Shown here piece by piece: positions 1 through 5,463 of a DNA stretch of 64,000 bases. The stretch lies in assembly GCF_016651435.1 (NCBI RefSeq), contig NZ_JAEPRJ010000001.1:2170001-2234000 (forward strand), in the 5' to 3' direction. Every line of letters begins with the position of its first letter. Position 1 is the stretch's first letter. Below the pieces are notes generated by a model. That model was not told where the DNA came from and did no database searches. It worked only from the letters and a program-made list of their open reading frames with translations. The position numbers and the translations under genes are program-made. Source of the stretch: Catonella massiliensis. GTDB taxonomy: Bacteria > Bacillota > Clostridia > Lachnospirales > Lachnospiraceae.

Positions 1-693
1 ATAACTTCACCTCCTGATATTAAAGCATACATATATGACAAATCAGGTAACCTCGTGGATACATTAAAGCCTTCATATCAGTATAAGAGTAATTATCTGG
101 GCTCATTTATATTTACTGTAAACAATACCGCCAAATACCTTAAAAATGGTAAATACAAGGTTATCGTTAAAATGAAAGCTAAGAATGGCAAGGATGAGCT
201 CTACGCTGAAAAATCGGAGGCTTTCACAGTTACAAACAGGAATGTGTATGGAAGTTACAGGAGGGTTCCTATATACCCTGCAAACGGCTCTGATAGCCGT
301 GCAATGAAGACATTGGGCGCTAGATATTTTAAGAATATAGAAAATACCACCAACACTAGATTGGCTTACAATATTTATAAATTTGTTAAGACTTCTAAGA
401 AAGTACACGTTAAAGAGCGTGACTTTGATAAATATTTGTCAGTCTATGACAACAGCAAGTTGTTATATGACTCATTTTGTAAAACCGAGTGCTTATGTAG
501 ATTCTCTTATGACCAAACTGAGTTTGGTCGATATTACTATATCCTCAGAAAAGATTTTGAGTACCTTCACAATCTATTCTTAGGCAATTTTTTATACTCC
601 CTCGGAGTGCCCCCACAAGAGATTGCAAAATATTATAAGCATTATAAAGATCCAAATCCTTTAAACTTTAAGATACCATATAGAGGGTTATAA
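1..693 (+). CDS. Array exported protein, copy 1 (3' part, truncated by window edge)
   Basis: The reading frame is open from base 1, so this is the C-terminal ~230 residues of a protein whose full copies lie at 7798-9330 and 14437-15966. The visible part starts inside the highly conserved central beta-rich segment (motifs IKAYIYDKSG and NNTAKYLKNGKYKV) and continues into the more variable C-terminal part, which keeps the LLYDSFCKTECLC cysteine motif. The full-length copies carry a signal peptide, so this protein is presumably exported as well. No known family was recognised. It is followed by a bidirectional terminator and a convergent propeller gene, the same order as in the other two copies. 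The missing 5' part and its NACHT partner should lie left of the window. Confidence 0.8.
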   Translation: MTSPPDIKAYIYDKSGNLVDTLKPSYQYKSNYLGSFIFTVNNTAKYLKNGKYKVIVKMKAKNGKDELYAEKSEAFTVTNRNVYGSYRRVPIYPANGSDSRAMKTLGARYFKNIENTTNTRLAYNIYKFVKTSKKVHVKERDFDKYLSVYDNSKLLYDSFCKTECLCRFSYDQTEFGRYYYILRKDFEYLHNLFLGNFLYSLGVPPQEIAKYYKHYKDPNPLNFKIPYRGL

Positions 694-707
694 CCACAAC
701 TATTAAT

Positions 708-743
708 GGGAAGGCTTTTGTATTCTCATACAGAAGCCTTCCC
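708..743. terminator. Bidirectional terminator between convergent array genes (copy 1)
   Basis: A perfect 10-bp stem, GGGAAGGCTT paired with AAGCCTTCCC, sits between the convergent exported-protein and propeller genes. Hairpins at the same place in the other two modules have unrelated sequences, which supports a terminator role. Confidence 0.75.
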
Positions 744-773
744 AAATTATTTCGGTTAATACGGATTGATATA

Positions 774-1592
774 TTAAGCCAACTTCCAATTCTTAACTAT
801 ATATATTGCATCCCTGTTTTGGGATGTTCGACTGCTTTCGTTGGCTGAGAAGAATAAAGTCTTGCCAACAATATGCATACTTTCAATTTCAAATTTTGTT
901 GTAGATGAATTGGAAAACGTATCTTGACCCACATAAACACAATCACTATATCTATATTTTAGTATATGGCTTTTAGTAAATCTCTTAGTTTTTGCATCTT
1001 TTTCTGCAAGTATAAAATATAAATACCCATCTTTATAAAACATGTCCTGCGCCTCAGTGTTATCAACTTCAATTTTCAGCGTATTCGGATATGTAAATGT
1101 TTTCATTTTCTCAGTACTGTACTCAACTTTATCTGTTATATTGCTAGAAAAGTAAACTCTCTGCCTTGCATGACCGTCGTTATGGCCACTAAAGTGCACT
1201 ATGAATTGATTGTTTCCTATAGCCGCAATTGAGCTGATATCAGCATCACCTGAGTTAATATCTATCTTTGTTCCCGCTTCATGCTTAGTACCTTTTAGCT
1301 TCGTAGTAGATAACTTAACAATATAATTCTTATCTGTTCCTACATAAAGGAAACCACCGCTTAAAGTCAGACTATTGGCATGTCCTAATCTTTCATACAT
1401 ATGTGTATGTGATGGTTTTACAAAACCTTTTTCAATTTTATCAGTTTTGTTTATCACGTACAAGCACTGCTTTGATTTGTCTTGTTTTGATTTAATACAA
1501 TATAACGTTCCGTTGCTATCAATAGATATTCCACCCATATTTGTGCATTCCATCTTATCAGGAATCCTATATAATAATTCAAATTTACTCAT
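774..1592 (-). CDS. Signal-less beta-propeller-like protein, copy A (putative released effector)
   Basis: This is a 272-aa protein starting at the MSKFELLYRI methionine, which has AAGGAG seven bases upstream; the in-frame ATG 21 bp earlier has no such site. It has no signal peptide or membrane segment. Blade-like repeats are visible: NMGGISIDSNGTLYC, HANSLTLSGGFLYVGTDKNY, ISSIAAIGNNQFIVHFSG, AQDMFYKDGYLYFILAEK and FEIESMHIVGKTLFFSANES. The pattern, especially the C-terminal ESMHI...AIYIV block, recalls helveticin-J-type class III bacteriocins, but only as remote resemblance from memory. It is the last gene of a leftward unit behind a holin, so I infer a cargo released through the holin. Paralogs are at 9391-10299 and 16039-16983. 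Confidence 0.7.
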   Translation of the reverse strand: MSKFELLYRIPDKMECTNMGGISIDSNGTLYCIKSKQDKSKQCLYVINKTDKIEKGFVKPSHTHMYERLGHANSLTLSGGFLYVGTDKNYIVKLSTTKLKGTKHEAGTKIDINSGDADISSIAAIGNNQFIVHFSGHNDGHARQRVYFSSNITDKVEYSTEKMKTFTYPNTLKIEVDNTEAQDMFYKDGYLYFILAEKDAKTKRFTKSHILKYRYSDCVYVGQDTFSNSSTTKFEIESMHIVGKTLFFSANESSRTSQNRDAIYIVKNWKLA

Positions 1593-1803
1593 AATCTTTC
1601 TCTCCTTAATCATTATTCTTTGTTTCCACTTCTTTCATTGGGATTGGTTTCATATCTTCATTTAGCTATCTATAGCCCATTAAGGCTATGTAATATACAG
1701 CTTTAGTTAGCTGGTGCTCTTATAGAGCAAAATCTTTTATTACCAAAAGCTCTAGATTTCACTTTTAACCACCTCCTTCTACTTAGTAGCCTTGGCGGAT
1801 GGC
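1593..1803 (-). promoter_or_regulatory. Conserved structured leader upstream of propeller gene (copy A)
   Basis: About 200 bases between holin stop and propeller start are nearly identical to 10300-10510 and clearly related to 16984-17190. On the minus strand it contains a strong GGAGGTGG site, a 19-codon ORF, the hairpin GCTCT-ATA-AGAGC, a CAGCT/AGCTG stem and an ATAGCC/GGCTAT stem. In the third copy the last stem becomes ATAGCT/GGCTAT, so pairing is kept through a G-U pair. A 15-codon ORF, MKPIPMKEVETKNND (1606-1653), ends on the propeller ribosome site. I infer a translated or structured control leader. Confidence 0.55.
1703..1762 (-). CDS. 19-aa mini-ORF in leader (copy A)
   Basis: A GTG-started ORF encodes MKSRAFGNKRFCSIRAPAN, with GGAGG at good spacing upstream. 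The same peptide occurs at 10410-10469, and a variant ending in M occurs at 17091-17150. The DNA also folds into the GCTCT/AGAGC hairpin, so conservation could reflect RNA structure rather than protein. The peptide is strongly basic (five K/R residues) with one cysteine. It may be a leader peptide or a small effector; function unknown. Confidence 0.4.
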   Translation of the reverse strand: MKSRAFGNKRFCSIRAPAN

Positions 1804-1817
1804 TTAAAAGGACGTTT
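1779..1817 (-). repeat. Gene-end repeat at holin 3' end, copy A
   Basis: The holin and the 173-aa regulator both end in KTSF-stop. They then share about 27 bp that stay open in the +1 frame as KPSAKATK-stop (holin) or RALAKAIK-stop (regulator). Related copies are at 4546-4585, 10486-10524, 11184-11223 and, partly, 17167-17205. Confidence 0.5.
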
Positions 1818-2061
1818 TGGATATCTTTCTATCATTTCCATTAAGTTCAGCTACATCAGTCATGCCTTCACTAATAATGTAAGATACAAGTGTTCCAAGT
1901 GCTGATATAATGGCTGCTACATGCTCTATCGTAAGACTATTAATATTTAATACAGTCAGCATTGCGGTTGAAAAACCTATAATTGCAACCCAAAACTTTC
2001 TCGATGTTAGTTTTCTTCTCCAATCAATCTTAGTTTCTTCAACATTTTTAGATACTTTCAT
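1804..2061 (-). CDS. Phage-type holin, copy A
   Basis: This is an 85-aa protein with a basic N-terminus (TKIDWRRKLTSRKFW) and two hydrophobic segments at about 24-42 and 48-66, followed by a short polar tail. This is the layout of clostridial phage holins that begin with INWK-like motifs. The protein is identical to the copy at 10511-10768. No endolysin gene is nearby, which suggests use in release of another protein rather than lysis. An IS110-type element is inserted immediately upstream, ending about 14 bp before the start codon and leaving a GGAAGG ribosome site. The 3' end shares a repeat with the regulator gene (see the repeat entries). Confidence 0.8.
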   Translation of the reverse strand: MKVSKNVEETKIDWRRKLTSRKFWVAIIGFSTAMLTVLNINSLTIEHVAAIISALGTLVSYIISEGMTDVAELNGNDRKISKTSF

Positions 2062-2075
2062 TTCAGCATTTCCTT

Positions 2076-2597
2076 CCTATAATGTCAAGCCCTAAATCAT
2101 TTAATTTCAGGCTTTTCTTTAAATATTTACCTCATAAAACAGAGCAAAAAATGTATGACAGTCATTGTATTTTATACTGAACAGCTAAAAGAGGGTGTAG
2201 TTTATAAAGCATCCCATTGTTTTGCTTTATAAAGGCTATAAATCCTCTGCTAACTATGATGGTGAACCTTCCGTGTCTAAAGGGATCGTGTCCCAACTTC
2301 CTTCGTCCCACCTGTCCATACACCGAGTGCCTGCTAAGCTTTCTAACAGGGTCATGCCCTACGGAGAGAACTACTGCAAGCTACAGCTCTTGTTTGTTTT
2401 TTGATTTTACTGACCTGCATACTCCACAGGGTACGGATATTCCGTGGATGCTTACCCTGACTCGTTTTGCTGGTCATTGTGATGATGCAGCACCTGTAGC
2501 GCTCCATCGTTATCGGGTTTCCTTCCAGAACCCTGCCCGATCTCGGAATAATCCGACACCCGGCAAGGCTCTGGAATAAATTTTGCTGTCGACTGTT
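2076..2597 (-). ncRNA. Candidate bridge RNA region of the IS110-type element
   Basis: This is 520 bp of non-coding DNA 3' of the transposase. Its inner ~350 bp are clearly more GC-rich than the surrounding array. Open frames here (such as 2217-2579) lack ribosome sites and look composition-driven. IS1111-type elements encode their target- and donor-pairing bridge RNA in this position. I did not resolve the individual loops, so the exact RNA boundaries are unknown. Confidence 0.4.
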
Positions 2598-4025
2598 TTA
2601 CGCTACAATAGCTTCCTTATTTTCCGGACGTCTGATGTCCATCAACATCTTCTTCGGAGCATATTTCGTACCAGTATTCAGAATCGTATAGATAATCCTC
2701 AGAAGCTTGCAGGCTATCACAATCAATGACTGCATCTTTTTCAACGGATTATCGGCTCGTGTCGTATAATACATATGGAGTTCTTTGAATTCCTCTACAT
2801 GGGCCACTGCTGACTTTGCTGCCTGGAATAACCAATATCTGAGTCGTTTGCGTCCTCTATGACTGATTTTGGTTTCTCCCTTATGCTTTCCTGAACTGCA
2901 TGCCACAAGGCCTAATCCGCTTAATTTCTGTATTTCCTTAACATCATCAAATCTTGAAATATCTCCCATCTCTGCAAGAATACCGGAAAGTGTATTTTCT
3001 CCAATCCCAGATATCTCCAGAACGTTACCTGTATGCGGTATCTCATGACATTTCTGGTTGATCTGGTTCTCTATAACAGCAAGTTCAACATCCAGTTCCA
3101 TGATTTTCTGCACGAACCACTTTACAGCTGTCTTGCTTGCAATAGATCCATCCTTAATCCCAACACTTGCTTTTGCGTACTGTAAGATTTCTCTGGCTCT
3201 GCTGTACCCGCGTCCTCTAAGTTTAGCAGCATGCCAAATCTGTCTTATCCCTTCTTCTCCAAGTGCGGTCAGTTCATCCGGAAATGGTGCCTCTTTCAGC
3301 AGTTCAAGGCTAAATGCTCCATCGACTTTTCCCAATGCTTCCTTATACTCCGGGAAATATATCTTCATCTCCCTGTGCATCCGGTTGATTGTTCGAATTC
3401 TGTCTTCATTCAGTTGGTCTCTGAACATGGATAACCTACGAAGTTCAGCATAGATTTTTTCTGGAAGATATGGCATACCAAAGTTGCCATCCTTGACAAG
3501 ATTTGCTATCAGTTTTGGATCCTTCCTGTCATCCTTCAGCTGGCTGTTATCTTCAACCTCCTTTGTCTGCTTAACAGCATAAGGGTTTACCTGAACAACA
3601 CTGATTCCATTTGCAATCATCCAGGTAGCAAGGCAGAACCAGTAGTGACCGGTCGGCTCTAAGCCAAGTACTATCTGACTCTTATCATGTTCAGCAGCTA
3701 TCTTTACTGCCCATTCTTTTGCACTCTGGAATCCCTCATAATCATTGTTGAAAGAATATGCGGACTTACTGAGTTCCCGTCCTCTGGTATCAATTGCTCT
3801 CACATAGTGCGTTTCGCTGCCTACATCACATCCCAAGATAAGCATGTCATCGCTGATAAAAGAGAGTTTTTTATTTTTATCGAACTTACCATTGGTTTCC
3901 AACTCACGCCAGGTTGAAGCTGCGAGATTTTCCTTAATCACCTCCGATTTTTTCAAAAGCTCCTGCTGTTCAAAAATATTTGCTGTTACTACTTGATTTT
4001 TTTTCTTTGTGCCTTTAATATTCAT
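2598..4025 (-). CDS. IS110-family DEDD transposase (recombinase)
   Basis: This is a 475-aa recombinase. The N-terminal RuvC-like DEDD domain shows D67 (LGCDVGSETHYV), E123 (LGLEPTGHYW) and the DDRKDPK block near D166/D169. The C-terminal Transposase_20 domain carries SGIGENTLSGILAE and then GLVACSSGKHKG followed by ISHRGRKRLR; the serines at 377/378 are candidates for the covalent nucleophile. Length and both domains are intact, so the gene is probably functional. In this family the enzyme acts with an element-encoded bridge RNA to integrate without classical transposition chemistry. About 65 N-terminal residues precede the catalytic domain, a longer lead than in many relatives. Confidence 0.93.
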   Translation of the reverse strand: MNIKGTKKKNQVVTANIFEQQELLKKSEVIKENLAASTWRELETNGKFDKNKKLSFISDDMLILGCDVGSETHYVRAIDTRGRELSKSAYSFNNDYEGFQSAKEWAVKIAAEHDKSQIVLGLEPTGHYWFCLATWMIANGISVVQVNPYAVKQTKEVEDNSQLKDDRKDPKLIANLVKDGNFGMPYLPEKIYAELRRLSMFRDQLNEDRIRTINRMHREMKIYFPEYKEALGKVDGAFSLELLKEAPFPDELTALGEEGIRQIWHAAKLRGRGYSRAREILQYAKASVGIKDGSIASKTAVKWFVQKIMELDVELAVIENQINQKCHEIPHTGNVLEISGIGENTLSGILAEMGDISRFDDVKEIQKLSGLGLVACSSGKHKGETKISHRGRKRLRYWLFQAAKSAVAHVEEFKELHMYYTTRADNPLKKMQSLIVIACKLLRIIYTILNTGTKYAPKKMLMDIRRPENKEAIVA

Positions 4026-4147
4026 TTTAGATACCTCTTGTGTTTTTTAGATTTTACCAACTGGCAGGTCAGTAATAATCTAAATTTACTTGAGGTATTT
4101 TTTTATGTCAATCTCTTGACCTATTTATAGTATACAGGAAGCTTTCT

Positions 4148-4471
4148 TTAATTTATTTTACAATTTTCTTCAACTTCTATCGGGAGATTCATAAACCTTC
4201 GATGCATATCATCCATTACTCCATTTTCTCCCAACACATGGTACTGTTTATACATATTCTCAACTGTTTGGCGGTCTGAATAATTAACATAGCCCTGTTT
4301 AAAGAATTCTCTGTATAAATATAAAAGCCTCTCTCTCAAAAGTGCTTGCACGCCTAGCTGTAAGGCTTTTGTCTGCTTATCACTATTTTTGATACTTTTT
4401 AGTATATTTAACCAAAATCCTCCTATCAAAGACGGTATCCCAAATAGTGCTAACCAATTAAATAACGTCAC
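4148..4471 (-). CDS. Phage-lysis-module-type small membrane protein, copy A
   Basis: This 107-aa protein starts at GTG behind AAAGGAGATGATAAA. It has one N-terminal hydrophobic segment (LFNWLALFGIPSLIGGFW) and a soluble part with ALLRERLLYLYREFFKQGY and ENMYKQYHVLGENGVMDDM. The same type of protein, with ALLRDR...MYxxYHxLGxNG motifs, is common beside holins in clostridial prophages. The protein is identical to that at 10786-11109. It lies between the regulator and the holin in the leftward unit. Its role is unknown; holin accessory or antiholin is a reasonable guess. Confidence 0.7.
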   Translation of the reverse strand: MTLFNWLALFGIPSLIGGFWLNILKSIKNSDKQTKALQLGVQALLRERLLYLYREFFKQGYVNYSDRQTVENMYKQYHVLGENGVMDDMHRRFMNLPIEVEENCKIN

Positions 4472-4545
4472 TTTATCATCTCCTTTCTTTAACTTGATAC
4501 TTCGTTTACAGATACAAGAAGTACATTTTTAATCTATATTACCTC

Positions 4546-4585
4546 CTACTTAATAGCCTTAGCTAAAGCTCTAAAAGGACGTCTT
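4546..4585 (-). repeat. Gene-end repeat at regulator 3' end, copy A
   Basis: The regulator ends KTSF with TTT TAG. Skipping one base gives an 8-codon extension RALAKAIK ending at a TAG that runs into GGAGG. It matches the holin gene end (1779-1817). Confidence 0.5.
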
Positions 4586-5092
4586 CAAATAATTATCTTT
4601 AAGTTTTTTTATTGCCCTTCTATAGCGATGGCTGACATTGTTCGCAATATCTCCTGTCAAATCTGCATATTCTCCAACTGACATCCCATCAAGTGCTATA
4701 GCAATTACCATCTCTGCTGTACTTTGCTTTAGAATTCTGCGTATTTTCTGGCACACTTCTTCATACTCCCAATTATCGTTTCTTTCCATCTCTTCTTTAC
4801 AAAATATAGTTGGATCTTTTACCTCATCCATTTGAGGTTCGAGGATAACATCATCATCTTCTTCTCTACTTCTTTTACTGCTTAGTCCTCTATGCCTTTC
4901 AAACTTGTGCAGATTATTGTATTCAGGTTTATTGAAACCCTCATCCCAAGCATCCTGAATAAGTAGTTCCAGTTCTTCCTCAGACAGGTTTTTATCATAT
5001 TTTAATGATAAGCTTTCCATCAGTTCTTCAGCTTCCTTTGAGTTCAGATTTATTATCTGATTCTTATTTTCATATCTGACTATAAGTTGCAT
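4571..5092 (-). CDS. Sigma-70 region-4-like regulator, copy A
   Basis: This 173-aa protein has an acidic N-terminal half and a C-terminal helix-turn-helix (about 128-165, GMSVGEYADLTGDIANNVSHRYRRAIKKLK) resembling sigma region 4. Similar proteins occur in clostridial phages and integrative elements. There is no obvious region 2, so it may act as an activator or partial sigma factor rather than a full one. It is the first gene of the leftward unit (regulator, 107-aa protein, holin, leader, propeller) and is divergent from the NACHT gene across a 371-bp intergenic region. By analogy with TcdR and UviA it could switch on the holin/cargo unit. It is identical to 11209-11730. Confidence 0.75.
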   Translation of the reverse strand: MQLIVRYENKNQIINLNSKEAEELMESLSLKYDKNLSEEELELLIQDAWDEGFNKPEYNNLHKFERHRGLSSKRSREEDDDVILEPQMDEVKDPTIFCKEEMERNDNWEYEEVCQKIRRILKQSTAEMVIAIALDGMSVGEYADLTGDIANNVSHRYRRAIKKLKDNYLKTSF

Positions 5093-5223
5093 AATATGTG
5101 CTCCTTTCTTCTAAAGAATCTCTAGAAGCGGAACACATAAAAAATCTGAAAGTATTAAGACAACACCATATTGCAAAGCCAAAAATGAGCATAGTAAAAT
5201 ACGGTGGATACATCTTCATCTTT

Positions 5224-5245
5224 TATACAGTTTTAATACTGTATA
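5224..5245. promoter_or_regulatory. Palindromic operator candidate, copy A
   Basis: Perfect 8-bp arms TATACAGT and ACTGTATA are separated by TTTAAT. The palindrome sits between the two divergent genes and is repeated unchanged at 11862-11883. It is suitable for a dimeric regulator; the binder is unknown. Confidence 0.5.
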
Positions 5246-5414
5246 GATTCTCTATGTATCCCGCCGTCCTGATGGCCATCTCGGACTTTGAGATTAATTT
5301 TTTGTGTGGAAATTATTTTATTTTTACGCTATAATAAACTATTGGAATAAAATAACTAATTATCACATTTCTCTACCAGTTATTTTAGGTTCACTTTTAT
5401 TATACAAAGTTGAT

Positions 5415-5442
5415 TTGATATTATGGGTTAGTGTGGTATAGT
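5415..5442 (+). promoter_or_regulatory. Promoter of NACHT gene, copy A
   Basis: TTGATA, 16-bp spacer, TATAGT lies 21 bp before the ATG with GGGAGG between. The aligned region of copy B has TTGGTA, 16 bp, TATAGG and shares the block TTAGTGTRGTATAG. Confidence 0.55.
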
Positions 5443-5463
5443 CTTGTATATGGGAGGATAAGA

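Larger units (their letters stand above)
2076..4141. mobile_element. IS110-family (IS1111-like) insertion sequence, complete
   Basis: Comparing the interrupted site with the intact paralogous site (10769-10795) delimits an insertion of about 2,066 bp flanked by the shared trinucleotide CTT (2073-2075 and 4142-4144). The ends have short related inverted sequences: CCTATAATGTCAAG on the left, and CCTGTATACTATAAATAGG then TCAAG read inward from the right. It carries one DEDD transposase gene with about 116 bp 5' and 520 bp 3' of non-coding DNA. A long 3' non-coding end is typical of the IS1111 subgroup, whose bridge RNA lies there. Insertion separates the 107-aa gene from the holin gene. Confidence 0.85.
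5093..5463. promoter_or_regulatory. Divergent intergenic region, copy A
   Basis: The 371 bp hold the ribosome site of the regulator (AAAGGAGCAC), a palindrome at 5224-5245, a second imperfect dyad around GATGGCCATC (5264-5285) and the NACHT promoter. The first ~200 bp are almost identical to 11731-11937; the NACHT-proximal part differs. The plus-strand frame 5098-5334 has no ribosome site and I consider it non-coding. Confidence 0.6.

Noticed and set aside
2217..2579. 120-aa frame inside the IS110-type element
   Set aside because: No ribosome site and it lies in the GC-rich 3' non-coding end where bridge RNAs occur; treated as non-coding.
4505..4545. Six-codon ORF MYFLYL between regulator and 107-aa gene
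   Set aside because: Ribosome site is too far upstream and the peptide is too short to support, unlike the 19-codon leader ORF.
5098..5334. Plus-strand 78-aa frame (and the similar 82-aa frame at 11736-11984) conserved in both divergent regions
   Set aside because: No ribosome site, starts inside the regulator's leader, and contains the palindrome. The conservation is explained by near-identical intergenic DNA.
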